Below are positions 32,457 to 40,165 of a DNA stretch of 41,944 nucleotides, piece after piece. Location: NCBI GenBank assembly GCA_050920955.1, contig JBPBQS010000272.1, forward strand, positions 1 through 41,944, in the 5' to 3' direction. A program made the position numbers and the translations under genes. Origin of the DNA: CAXSEF01 sp050920955 (GTDB lineage: Bacteria; Pseudomonadota; Alphaproteobacteria; Acetobacterales; Acetobacteraceae). The number at the start of each line of letters is the position of its first letter. Position 1 is the stretch's first letter. The notes under the pieces are model-generated. The model was not told where the DNA came from and searched no databases. It saw only the letters and a program-made list of their open reading frames with translations.

Positions 32457-33296
32457 ATGGCTGACGTCCCCGCTTCGAGCCTGCAGACCCGGTTCCTCGC
32501 GATCGGCGACAATCGCGTCGCCTACGACGACACCGGCGGCGACGGCGCCCTGGTCATCGCGATCCCCGGCATGGGCGACCTGCGTTCGGAGTACCGCCAC
32601 ATCCGCCCGGCCCTCCTGGAGGCCGGCTGCCGCGTCGTCACGATGGACGTGCGCGGGTTCGGGGACAGCTCGGCGCGGTGGGACGACCTCTCGGCCCATG
32701 CGGTCGGCCGCGACGCGCTGGCGCTGATGGATCACCTGGGGGCGGCCTCGGCGGTGATCCTCGGCAACTCGTTCGCGGCCGGCGCCGCGATCTGGGCGGC
32801 GCACGACGCGCCGCGGCGCGTGGGCGGGGTCGTGCTGCTCGGCCCCATCGTGCGCGACCCGCCGGCGTCGGCGATGGCGAGGCTCGCGCTTGCCGTCGGT
32901 TTCGCCGGGCCGTGGCGCGGGTGGTTCTGGACCACCTACTGGAACAGCCTGTTCCCGACGCGCAGGCCGGCGGACCACGCCGAGGCCAGGGCAGCGCTCA
33001 GGCGCAACCTGGGCGAGCCGGGGCGCATGGACGCGCTGCGCTCGATGCTCGCCCTGTCCAAGGCGGACACCGCCGCGATCCTGTCCCGCACCAGGGTCCC
33101 GGCGCTGGTCGTCATGGGCACGCGCGACCCCGACTTCCCGGACGCCACGAAGGAGGCCGAGTGGCTGGCCGCCACGCTGGGCGCCGACACCCTGCTGGTC
33201 GACGGCGCCGGCCACTACCCCCACGCGGAAATGCCCGACCGGGTGGCGCCCGGCCTGCTGTCCTTCATCGGGAGGCACCACCGCCGGAACGACTGA
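32457..33296 (+). CDS. Alpha/beta-fold hydrolase
   Basis: A 279-aa protein with the usual order: oxyanion strand IAIPGMGDLRSEY, DVRGFGDSS, nucleophile elbow GNSFAAGA (Ser105), acid in GTRDPDFPD (Asp224 or 226) and His253 in DGAGHYPHAE. The nucleophile motif GNSFA and the short cap place it among esterase/haloalkane-dehalogenase-like hydrolases, but a catalytic Ser rules out a dehalogenase, which uses Asp. GGAG precedes the ATG by 7 bases. It faces the broken LysR gene, which presumably once controlled it. The substrate is unknown. Confidence 0.87.
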   Translation: MADVPASSLQTRFLAIGDNRVAYDDTGGDGALVIAIPGMGDLRSEYRHIRPALLEAGCRVVTMDVRGFGDSSARWDDLSAHAVGRDALALMDHLGAASAVILGNSFAAGAAIWAAHDAPRRVGGVVLLGPIVRDPPASAMARLALAVGFAGPWRGWFWTTYWNSLFPTRRPADHAEARAALRRNLGEPGRMDALRSMLALSKADTAAILSRTRVPALVVMGTRDPDFPDATKEAEWLAATLGADTLLVDGAGHYPHAEMPDRVAPGLLSFIGRHHRRND

Positions 33297-33329
33297 GACG
33301 GGGACGACTCCGGGCCGGCTTGCCTTGAG

Positions 33330-33390
33330 TCATGGGATCAAAGGGCCCCGGGCCCTTTGCGGGTCCGGGCAGGGCCCGGCCTTGCCTGCC
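33330..33390. repeat. Single-module hairpin repeat, copy R12
   Basis: Minus-strand reading: GGCAAGG, stem CCGGGC/GCCCGG, linker ACCCGC, stem AAAGGGCC/GGCCCTTT, GATCCCATGAC. It sits between the convergent hydrolase and small-lipoprotein genes, where a two-way terminator would be useful. Confidence 0.87.
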
Positions 33391-33429
33391 GCCGACCGGC
33401 GCCGAACCCGCCCGCGACCTCCTCGGGCG

Positions 33430-33999
33430 TCAGCGCCTGCCCGCCTCCGCCGCCTTCCCCGCGCAGGCGGCCGGGTCGAAGCCCGCGATCGCCCGGGCGA
33501 TGCGCGCCCGCAGCGCGTCGCGCCCGGCGAGCACGCGGCGCAGCCCGGCGCGGCGCGCGGCCTCCGGCAGCCCCGCGAACAGCGCCGCCCGCTGCGCCGC
33601 GATCACGTCGGGCAGCTCCGACAGCGCCGCGAACGCCAGCGGCAGGGTGAGCCCCTGGGTCTGCCCGCGGCTCACCCCGCCCGTCAGCCCGAACGGCGCG
33701 CCCCCCGCCACCGACGGCCCCACCGCGAAGCCGCCCGTCGCCGTGAAGCTCCCCGAGAGATCCACCGTGACCTCGCGCAGCAGCACCGGCACCACCGGGT
33801 CGGCCTCGCCCGCCTCGCACTGCGCCGCCCGCGCGGCGTCGGCGAAGCGCGCCGGCCCCGCGCCCGTGGCACTCACCGCGCCCGCCGCCTGGAGCTGCGC
33901 CTGCAGCTCGTGCAGCGCCGCGGCCACCGTGACCGGCCGCGACTGCGCCGCGCACCCGCCCAGCGTGGCCAGCACGGCCAGCGCCCATGAGCGCGCCAT
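33430..33999 (-). CDS. Putative lipoprotein of unknown function (trypco2-like pattern)
   Basis: A 189-aa protein from ATG 33999 with GGAGGGG just upstream. MARSWALAVLATLGGCAAQ is a lipoprotein signal with Cys16. The mature part has an amphipathic helix (LHELQAQLQAAG), then VVPVLLREVTVDLSGSFTATG and GQTQGLTLPLAFA. This helix plus paired beta-strand pattern vaguely recalls trypsin-co-occurring domain 2 proteins, but the resemblance is by eye and weak. The C-terminal third is helical and Ala/Arg-rich. It is divergent from the Tim44-like gene (79 bases apart). I do not assign a function. Confidence 0.6.
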   Translation of the reverse strand: MARSWALAVLATLGGCAAQSRPVTVAAALHELQAQLQAAGAVSATGAGPARFADAARAAQCEAGEADPVVPVLLREVTVDLSGSFTATGGFAVGPSVAGGAPFGLTGGVSRGQTQGLTLPLAFAALSELPDVIAAQRAALFAGLPEAARRAGLRRVLAGRDALRARIARAIAGFDPAACAGKAAEAGRR

Positions 34000-34078
34000 C
34001 GCCCGCCCCTCCGATTGCCCCGCGTGCCCGCCCGCCCTATCTGAGCGGTGCGGCCATGTCGTCCGCGGAGCGCTATGC

Positions 34079-34744
34079 ATGAACGCCACGGGTGGTGTGC
34101 CGATCGATCTGATCCTCCTGGGCATGGTGGCGGCCTTCCTCGTGCTGCGCCTGCGCTCCATCCTGGGCCGGCGCACCGGGTTCGAGGGCACGCCCGCCGC
34201 CCCCGCGCGCCCCGCCGCCGCCGCGTCCCCCGTCATCGAGGGCCGCGCCGAGCCGATGGCCGCCCCCGTCACGCGCGCCGTGCCCGACCCCGCGACCCCG
34301 CTCGGCGAGACCCTCGCCCGCATCGCCGCCTCCGACCCCTCGTTCCTGCCCGCGCGCTTCCTGCAGGGCGCCGAGGCCGCCTTCCGCATGATCGTCGAGG
34401 GCTTCGCCACCGGCAACCGCGTCGCCCTGCGCAAGCTCCTCGCCGACGGCGCCTACGCCGCCTTCGAGTCCGCCATCGCCGCCCGCGAGGCCGCCGGCGA
34501 GACCCAGCGCAGCGAGATCCGCTCCGTCGACCAGGCCGAGATCACCGACGCCCACCTCCAGGGCGGCCTCGCCGACATCACCGTGCGCTTCACCTCCACC
34601 CAGGTCAGCTTCGTCACCGGCGCCGACGGCCTCCCCGTCTCCGGCGTCGACGGCATCACCGAGCTGGTCGACGTCTGGACCTTCGAGCGCAACACCGGCG
34701 CGGCCGGCGTCGCCTGGAAGCTCGCCGATGCGGTCAGCGGCTAG
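34079..34744 (+). CDS. Tim44-like domain protein
   Basis: A 221-aa protein: one N-terminal membrane helix (IDLILLGMVAAFLVLRLRSIL), a Pro/Ala linker (about residues 35-75) and a Tim44-like domain (about 85-221) with FLQGAEAAFRMIVEGFATGNRVALRKLL, a dimer or membrane-binding helix pair, and strands ending in VDVWTFERN. This is the standard layout of alphaproteobacterial relatives of the mitochondrial import protein Tim44, which sit on the inner membrane; their bacterial role is poorly known. GGAG lies 8 bases before the ATG. In many alphaproteobacteria it neighbours mltA and secB, which are not here. Repeat R13 follows the stop. Confidence 0.88.
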   Translation: MNATGGVPIDLILLGMVAAFLVLRLRSILGRRTGFEGTPAAPARPAAAASPVIEGRAEPMAAPVTRAVPDPATPLGETLARIAASDPSFLPARFLQGAEAAFRMIVEGFATGNRVALRKLLADGAYAAFESAIAAREAAGETQRSEIRSVDQAEITDAHLQGGLADITVRFTSTQVSFVTGADGLPVSGVDGITELVDVWTFERNTGAAGVAWKLADAVSG

Positions 34745-34807
34745 GAAGCAAGCAAGGCCAGAGGCTCTGCCTCTGGACTCCGCCAAAGGCTCGCCTTTGG
34801 AAACCCC
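34745..34807. repeat. Single-module hairpin repeat, copy R13
   Basis: GAAGCAAGCAAGG, stem CCAGAGGC/GCCTCTGG with loop TCT, linker ACTCCG, stem CCAAAGGC/GCCTTTGG, AAACCCC. This is the cleanest single module in the window, immediately after the Tim44-like gene stop. With the palindrome array below it makes up most of the 306-base gap to the Rieske gene. Confidence 0.9.
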
Positions 34808-34877
34808 GACGGGGCCGGCGGCACCTCCCGCAGGCCCGTGCCGCTGCCTCTTTTCGCGCCACCCGCCGCCCCGCCCT

Positions 34878-35000
34878 GTCCTGCGCCGCAGGACAAAGGC
34901 CTGAAAAAGCCGCCCTTCGTCCTGCGCGGCAGGACAGGAAAGCCGTCGTTTGTCCTGCGCGGCAGGACGGAAAGGCCGCCCTCGTCCTGCGCCGCAGGAC
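34878..35000. repeat. Array of four 17-bp palindromes
   Basis: Copies at 34878-34894, 34919-34935, 34952-34968 and 34984-35000 read GTCCTGCGCCGCAGGAC or GTCCTGCGCGGCAGGAC. The start-to-start distances are 41, 33 and 32 bases. Spacers share short parts (GGAAAGNCCGNC). The array ends 50 bases before the Rieske ATG. It is unrelated to the hairpin repeats. It may be a multi-site operator, a chain of mRNA hairpins, or a local REP-like cluster. Confidence 0.85.
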
Positions 35001-35050
35001 ACCCCGTCACGGGCGATTTCCTCCCCCTGCGCGATCGCCTAGAAGGGGGC

Positions 35051-36085
35051 ATGGACCCCTATCTGCCGAACTTCTGGTATCTCGTGGTCGCCGGCCGCGC
35101 CGTCGCGGCAGGGCGCACGGTCCCCGCCACCCTGCTCGGCCAGGCGCTGCTCGTCGGCCGCGCGCGCGACGGCACGGTGTTCGCCTACGCCGACCGCTGC
35201 CCGCACCGCGGCATGCCCATGCGCCACGGCTCCTTCGACGGCGAGGCCCTGCAGTGCGGCTACCACGGCTGGCGCTTCCGCACGACCGACGGCCGCTGCA
35301 CGTCGATCCCTGCGCTCGCCGAGCGCGACACCATCGACCCCACCCGCTTCTCCCTGCGCGGCCTCCCCTGCCGCGAGGTCCAGGGCAACATCTGGGTCTG
35401 GCCGGGCGACGCCACCGCCGACCTGCCCCCCGTCCCCGCCGTCCCAGGCTTCGACGGCGTCGCCCCCCAGGTCGCCGCCGTGATGCGCTTCCCCTGCCCC
35501 GCCGACGTCGCGACCATGGGCTTCATCGACCCCGCCCATCCCGCCTTCGTGCACACCTCGCGCTGGTGGAAGCGCAAGCCGTCCACCTCGCTGCGCCCGA
35601 AGGAGAAGGCGTTCGAGCCCGACGCCCTCGGCTTCCGCATGAAGCGCCACCACCTGAAGCACGGCGCCAACCCGTACCGCCTGCTCGGCGCCAACGTCCA
35701 CGTCGACGTGACGATCCAGCTCCCCGGCCTGCGCATCGAGCACATCCAGGGCGACCGCCACTCCGCCTGCGTGCTCGCGATGTCCACGCCCGTGGGCCCG
35801 GAGGCCACCGACGTCCACTACTGCGTCTGGTGGAGCATGGGCTGGCTGGCTGCGGCGCGCCCCGCCGCGCGCTGGATGGCGCGCGACTTCCTGCGCCAGG
35901 ACTACGACATCGCCGTCCAGCTCCAGGAAGGCGGCGCCCCCTTCCCGCCGCCGATGTTCGTGGGCGACGCCGATGCCCAGATCCGCTGGTTCCTGCGCGT
36001 CAAGAAGGAGTACCAGGCCAGCCAGGACGAGCGCCGCGCCTTCGCCAACCCGCTGCGCGAGCAGGTCCTGCAGTGGCGGAGCTGA
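35051..36085 (+). CDS. Rieske non-heme iron oxygenase, alpha subunit (vanillate O-demethylase/PobA-like)
   Basis: A 344-aa protein. The N-terminal Rieske domain carries CPHRGMPMRHGS and CGYHGWRF (Cys50, His52, Cys69, His72), ligands of the 2Fe-2S cluster. The catalytic domain has D-P-A-H-P-A-F-V-H (Asp160, His163, His168) for the mononuclear iron; the third ligand is probably an Asp near QDYDI. Length and layout fit single-component-type oxygenases such as VanA that hydroxylate or demethylate aromatic or alkyl substrates using a separate reductase. No reductase gene is adjacent. The ATG was chosen where similarity starts (PYLPNFWYLV); the open frame upstream is the palindrome array. Confidence 0.9.
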   Translation: MDPYLPNFWYLVVAGRAVAAGRTVPATLLGQALLVGRARDGTVFAYADRCPHRGMPMRHGSFDGEALQCGYHGWRFRTTDGRCTSIPALAERDTIDPTRFSLRGLPCREVQGNIWVWPGDATADLPPVPAVPGFDGVAPQVAAVMRFPCPADVATMGFIDPAHPAFVHTSRWWKRKPSTSLRPKEKAFEPDALGFRMKRHHLKHGANPYRLLGANVHVDVTIQLPGLRIEHIQGDRHSACVLAMSTPVGPEATDVHYCVWWSMGWLAAARPAARWMARDFLRQDYDIAVQLQEGGAPFPPPMFVGDADAQIRWFLRVKKEYQASQDERRAFANPLREQVLQWRS

Positions 36086-36094
36086 GCGCGGGGC

Positions 36095-36730
36095 GTGCCC
36101 TCGCCTGACGACGCCCCATCCTCTGCCACGGCGTCGCTCGGCCGCACCGCGCGCGTCGTCGTCGCCCTCAACCTCTGCGGTTTCGCGGCCGAGTGCGCCG
36201 TCGCCCTGCACGCCGGCTCGGTGTCCCTGTTCGCCGACAGCGTCGACTTCCTCGAGGACGCCTCGATCGGCCTGCTCCTCCTCCTCGCCCTCCCCTGGCC
36301 GCCCCGCCGCCGCGCCGCGGTGGGCAGCGCGATGGCCGGCGTCCTGCTCCTGCCCGCCTGCGCCACGCTGTGGACCGCCGCCGGCCGCCTCGCCGCGCCG
36401 CTCGCCCCGCCCTGGCTCCCCGCCGCCGCCACGCCCCCCGCGCCGCTGCCTCTCGCCCTGGCCGGCGCGGGCGCGCTCGCCGTCAACCTGGCCTGCGCGG
36501 CGCTGCTCGCCCGACACCGCGCCCACGGCGGCAGCCTGGCGCGCGCGGCGTTCCTCTCGGCACGCAACGACGTCGCCGGCAACCTCGCCGTCGTCGCGGC
36601 CGGGGCGCTCACCGCCGCCTGGCCCTCGGCGTGGCCCGACCTCGCCGTGGGCCTGGGCATCGCCGCCCTGAACGCGGGGGCGGCGCGCGAGGTCTGGGCG
36701 GCGGCACGGACCGAGAGGAAGCAAGCATGA
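36095..36730 (+). CDS. CDF-like (cation diffusion facilitator) membrane protein, transmembrane part only
   Basis: A 211-aa protein with six predicted membrane helices. Helix 2, GSVSLFADSVDFLEDAS, aligns with the metal-site helix of cation diffusion facilitators (ADxxHxxxD in zinc exporters); here the His is Asp, giving a D-x3-D pair. Helix 5, SARNDVAGNLAVVAAG, keeps one Asp. The usual C-terminal cytoplasmic metal-binding domain is missing. It may export a divalent cation, but this is uncertain. The GTG start lies 9 bases after the Rieske stop, so they are co-transcribed. The final residues (RKQA) and TGA come from the tip of repeat R14. Confidence 0.7.
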   Translation: MPSPDDAPSSATASLGRTARVVVALNLCGFAAECAVALHAGSVSLFADSVDFLEDASIGLLLLLALPWPPRRRAAVGSAMAGVLLLPACATLWTAAGRLAAPLAPPWLPAAATPPAPLPLALAGAGALAVNLACAALLARHRAHGGSLARAAFLSARNDVAGNLAVVAAGALTAAWPSAWPDLAVGLGIAALNAGAAREVWAAARTERKQA

Positions 36731-36844
36731 GGCTCTGCCTCAAACTCCGCCAAAGGCCAAGCCTTTGGAATCCAATACTTAAGTAAATGGGATCAAAGGG
36801 TCCTCGGACCCTTTGCGGGTTCGGGCAGAGCCCGACCTTGCTTC
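36716..36844. repeat. Composite hairpin repeat, copy R14
   Basis: Left module: GGAAGCAAGCA, stem TGAGGC/GCCTCA, linker AACTCCG, stem CCAAAGGC/GCCTTTGG. Centre: TACTTAAGTA (36776-36785). Right module, minus strand: AGCAAGG, stem TCGGGC/GCCCGA, linker ACCCGC, stem AAAGGGTCC/GGACCCTTT, GATCCC. It is the most complete copy: an A module and a B module facing each other between two convergent genes, supplying a stop codon to both. Confidence 0.92.
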
Positions 36845-38336
36845 ACATCCGCCGGTCCACGCACCGCTCCGCCGTCGTCCCCGTGACCAGGATATGCGGA
36901 TTCCGCGCCCGCAAGAGCCCCGGCAGCGTGTCGCGGCGCGCGAGATAGATGGCGTCCGACATCTGGCGGCTGTAGGGCGACTGGTCCCAGGCCTGGACGA
37001 AGTCGCAGGTGCTGGCGCCCCCGTTGGGCGTGCGCAGGGTGTGCCAGACCTCGTCGAGCCCGGTGAGGCTGCCGACCGCCACGACGCCGGCGACCACGGC
37101 GAGGCGCAGGCCGCCGCGCTCCAGGGCCGTGGCGGCGGCGTGGCCGGTGGCGATGGCGAGGATGGCCAGCGCGGGGATCGAGGCGCGCATGGCGAAGTCG
37201 TTGGACACGCCGATCCGGTAGAACGGGATCAGCGCCAGCGAGGCCACCGCCACGAGCCAGGTCGAGCGCGACGGGCCCTCGCCGTGGCGGTCGGGAAAGG
37301 CGGTGACGGCCGCGAAGGGCAGCAGCTCCAGCGCCAGGAACGCGGGGTAGCGGAGGAGGAACTCGGTGTTGAGCGGCTGGAAGCCGCGGGCGATGCCGCC
37401 GCCGTCGCTGGCCAGGTAGAGCGCCACGGGCAGCAGCGCCACGCCGAGCACCGCCGGCGCCGCGACGTCGAGCGGGCGGACCGCGCGGGCCCGCAGCGCC
37501 TCGATGCCGGCCTTGAGCAGGAACGGGGCGGCTCCCATCGCGGCGAAGGGGGACCACACCAGCGAGAGCCCGGCGCCGGCCATCAGCGCGCCGACGCGGA
37601 GCCGGCCGCGCTCGTGCAGCAGCAGGAGGGCGACGACGAACCAGCCGGCCAGCGCGTGGTGCGGCACCCAGAGCACGAGCGTCGGCACCGAGGAGTACTG
37701 GAACAGGCGGTCCCACCACTGGATGTCGTCGGGGATGGCGAAGGGGGCGCCGTCGCCCAGCGTGTGGCGGGCGGCGACGGCCAGCGTGCCCACCATGTCC
37801 CAGCCGCCGAACACGCAGAACACCGCGAGCACCACGAGGGAGCGGCGACGCGAGCCGCTCGCGCAGAACACCCGCAGCACGACGGCGAGCGCCACGGTGT
37901 CCTGCGCCCAGAGCGCCAGGTGGGCGGCGCGCAGGCCGGCGGCCTTGCCCGCCAGCGCGGGCAGCAGGTAGAGGCCGAGCGGCGCGCGCAGCACGCGGTC
38001 GGCACCGTCCACGCGGTAGGCAAAGGGCCAGCGCTGCGCCACCAGGTCGTGGAGCACGGCGTCGCGCACCAGCCAGTCCGGGGTCGCGGGCAGCAGCCGG
38101 CCCTCGCCGCCCAGCATGGTGAGCAGCAGCGCCGCGGCCGCCGAGGCGAGCCAGAGCACGCGCCCGCCTGCTCCGGACGGCGCGCTCCCGCGCAGCAGCG
38201 CGAAGGCCGGCACTGCGGCCAGGGCCACGGCCGCGCCCAGCGCCGGGTTGCCGAGGAAGGCGCACAGCAGGGCGGCGGGCAGCGCCAGGAGGAGCAGGAT
38301 CGCCGCCGCCTCGCCGCCGTGCGGCACGGGCCTCAC
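36843..38336 (-). CDS. Polytopic membrane protein of unknown function
   Basis: A 497-aa protein with about 11-12 hydrophobic helices, starting at GTG 38336. A large loop after helix 2 or 3 holds PDWLVRDAVLHDLVAQRWPF and RAPLGLYLLPAL, and another holds IPDDIQWWDRLFQYSS; such loops occur in GT-C-like membrane glycosyltransferases, but no DD/DE catalytic pair stands out. A soluble tail of about 70 residues ends in HILVTGTTAERCVDRRM. It is divergent from the DUF4142 gene (74 bases). It resembles the protein at 22086 only in general type. No function is assigned. Confidence 0.65.
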   Translation of the reverse strand: MRPVPHGGEAAAILLLLALPAALLCAFLGNPALGAAVALAAVPAFALLRGSAPSGAGGRVLWLASAAAALLLTMLGGEGRLLPATPDWLVRDAVLHDLVAQRWPFAYRVDGADRVLRAPLGLYLLPALAGKAAGLRAAHLALWAQDTVALAVVLRVFCASGSRRRSLVVLAVFCVFGGWDMVGTLAVAARHTLGDGAPFAIPDDIQWWDRLFQYSSVPTLVLWVPHHALAGWFVVALLLLHERGRLRVGALMAGAGLSLVWSPFAAMGAAPFLLKAGIEALRARAVRPLDVAAPAVLGVALLPVALYLASDGGGIARGFQPLNTEFLLRYPAFLALELLPFAAVTAFPDRHGEGPSRSTWLVAVASLALIPFYRIGVSNDFAMRASIPALAILAIATGHAAATALERGGLRLAVVAGVVAVGSLTGLDEVWHTLRTPNGGASTCDFVQAWDQSPYSRQMSDAIYLARRDTLPGLLRARNPHILVTGTTAERCVDRRM

Positions 38337-38410
38337 CGCGTCGCCTGCGCGGCGGCAACCTGCGCGCGGCGGCGGTGTTGCACCTGCGCATTCATCGGGG
38401 ACGACACGCC

Positions 38411-38920
38411 GTGCGCCATGCTCCGCTCCTTCTCGCCTCCGCCCTGGCCGTTCTGGCGGTCCCTGTCGTGCGTGCGGCCGACGCGGTGTCGGCGGCCGAC
38501 CGCAGCTTCGTGGCCATGGTGAGCCAGGGCGGCATGTTCGAGGTCAAGCTCGGGCAGCTCGGGGCGGAGCAGGGCTCGCGCCAGGACATCCGCGACCAGG
38601 GCAACACCGAGGCGCACGACCACCAGCTCGTGGGCGACAAGCTGCGCTCGATCGCGACGGCGGCGGGCATCGAGATCGGCGACACGCTGAACGCGCAGTT
38701 CCAGAAGAGGCTGGACGCGGCGCGCGCCCTGTCCGGCGAGGCGTTCGACGCGGCCTACCTGCGCGCGATGGAGGACATCCACGCCAAGGACGGCGCCGCC
38801 TTCGCCAAGGAGGCCACCGCCGGCACCGAGCCGCAGCTCCGGGCGTTCGCCGCAGAGACGCACCGCATCGTGGAGCGCCACATCGGCGAGCTGAAGGCCG
38901 TCGGCCCCACCGGCCGCTGA
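38411..38920 (+). CDS. Exported DUF4142-type protein
   Basis: A 169-aa protein from GTG 38411, which gives a clean Sec signal (MRHAPLLLASALAVLAVPVVRA, GGGGA upstream); a TTG at 38375 would add 12 residues before it. The mature protein is all-helical: SAADRSFVAMVSQGGMFEVKLGQLGAEQG, then a D-x-x-H-Q-L helix and a C-terminal AETHRIVERHIGELK. This ferritin-like four-helix arrangement with conserved His/Glu matches the DUF4142 periplasmic family, whose role is unknown (stress and metal links have been suggested). It appears to be a single-gene unit followed by repeat R15. Confidence 0.85.
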   Translation: MRHAPLLLASALAVLAVPVVRAADAVSAADRSFVAMVSQGGMFEVKLGQLGAEQGSRQDIRDQGNTEAHDHQLVGDKLRSIATAAGIEIGDTLNAQFQKRLDAARALSGEAFDAAYLRAMEDIHAKDGAAFAKEATAGTEPQLRAFAAETHRIVERHIGELKAVGPTGR

Positions 38921-38938
38921 GCCTTCCTTCCATTGCGC

Positions 38939-38991
38939 CGGTCCAGGGGCGCTGCCCCTGGCGGGTCCAGGGCAGCGCCCTGGCCTTGCCT
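38939..38991. repeat. Single-module hairpin repeat, copy R15
   Basis: Minus-strand reading: GGCAAGG, stem CCAGGGC/GCCCTGG, linker ACCCGC, stem CAGGGGC/GCCCCTG, GACCGGC. It separates the DUF4142 gene from potF on the same strand, so it may end the former transcript. Confidence 0.87.
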
Positions 38992-39062
38992 CGCCGCGCC
39001 CAGTTGCCATCGCCGGCCTGTCGCCCCTAGATCGCGGAACCGCTGCTTCGGAGTCCCGCGCG

Positions 39063-40160
39063 ATGCCCCGCCCCTTCCTGCGTGCCCTGCTCGTGCTGTC
39101 GGCGCTCGGCGTGGCGCCGGCGCGGGCCGAGGAGAAGGTCCTCAACGTCTACAACTGGTCCGACTACATCGGCGCGGAGACGGTGGCGGCGTTCGAGCAC
39201 GCGACGGGCATCACGGTGCACTACGACGTCTACGACTCCAACGAGGTGCTGGAGGCCAAGCTGCTGGCCGGGCACTCCGGCTACGACCTGGTGGTGCCCA
39301 GCGCCGAGCCGTTCCTCGCGCGCCAGGTCAAGGCCGGCGTGTACCGGCCGCTGGACCGGGCGCGCATCCCGAACTGGGGCAACCTCGACCCGGCGATGAT
39401 GGCCGCCGTCGCGGGCGCGGACCCCGGCAACGCGCACGGCGCGATCTGGGCGTGGTCGACCACGGGGCTGGGCGAGAACGTGGCCAAGGTCCGCGCGGCG
39501 CTGGGCCCGGACGCGCCGCTGGACAGCCTCGCGGTGCTGTTCGATCCGAAGAACGCGGCGAAGCTCAAGGACTGCGGCGTCACGATGCTCGACTCCGCGG
39601 CGGAGGTGTTCCCGGTGGCGCTGCGCTACCTGGGGCTGGACCCGGCGTCGCAGGACCTGGGCGACCTGAAGCGCGCGCAGGCGCTGCTGATGTCGGTGCG
39701 GCCGTACGTGCGCTATTTCCATTCGTCCCAGTATATCAACGACCTGGCCAACGGCGGGGTGTGCCTGTCGCTGGGGTTCTCCGGCGACGTGCTGATCGCG
39801 CAGCAGCGGGCGCACGACGCGGGCAACGGCGTAGGCATCGAGTACCGCCTGCCGCGCGAGGGCACGATCGAGTCGTTCGACATGATGGCGATCCCCGCCG
39901 ACGCGCCCCACCCCGAGGCCGCCGAGGCGTTCATCAACTTCGTGCTCCAGCCCACGGTGATGGCGGGGATCAGCAACACCGTGTTCTACGCCAACGGGGT
40001 GCCGGCGACGAAGCCGCTGCTGCGCCCGGCGCTGGCGGACAACCCGAACGTGTTCCCCGCGCCGGCGCTGGCCGCGAAGCTGTTCCCCGGGAGCGAGGTC
40101 TCGGCGCGCTACGAGCGGGAGCGCACGCGGGCGTGGACGACCGTGACCACGGGGCACTGA
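39063..40160 (+). CDS. potF: Polyamine ABC transporter substrate-binding protein
   Basis: A 365-aa protein with Sec signal MPRPFLRALLVLSALGVAPARA. The mature start KVLNVYNWSDYIG is the hallmark of PotD/PotF proteins, as are GYDLVVPSAEPFLARQ and CLSLGFSGDVLIAQQRA. ESFDMMAIPADAPHPEAAEAFINF forms the C-terminal lobe. It binds a polyamine such as putrescine in the periplasm; Trp and Asp residues at the expected positions (NWSDY, WAWSTTG) line the pocket. GGAG lies about 9 bases before the ATG. It leads the importer operon but is split from potG by repeat R16. Confidence 0.93.
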   Translation: MPRPFLRALLVLSALGVAPARAEEKVLNVYNWSDYIGAETVAAFEHATGITVHYDVYDSNEVLEAKLLAGHSGYDLVVPSAEPFLARQVKAGVYRPLDRARIPNWGNLDPAMMAAVAGADPGNAHGAIWAWSTTGLGENVAKVRAALGPDAPLDSLAVLFDPKNAAKLKDCGVTMLDSAAEVFPVALRYLGLDPASQDLGDLKRAQALLMSVRPYVRYFHSSQYINDLANGGVCLSLGFSGDVLIAQQRAHDAGNGVGIEYRLPREGTIESFDMMAIPADAPHPEAAEAFINFVLQPTVMAGISNTVFYANGVPATKPLLRPALADNPNVFPAPALAAKLFPGSEVSARYERERTRAWTTVTTGH

Positions 40161-40165
40161 TGGCG

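Noticed and set aside
32336..32512. Small 90-aa protein encoded at 32240-32512 on the minus strand
   Set aside because: Its C-terminus is the first part of a LysR DNA-binding domain cut off by the TAG; it is the broken 5' part of the pseudogene, not an independent gene.
34878..35000. CRISPR array
   Set aside because: The repeats are only 17 bp and self-complementary throughout, spacers are short (15-24 bp) and partly alike, and no cas genes are present.
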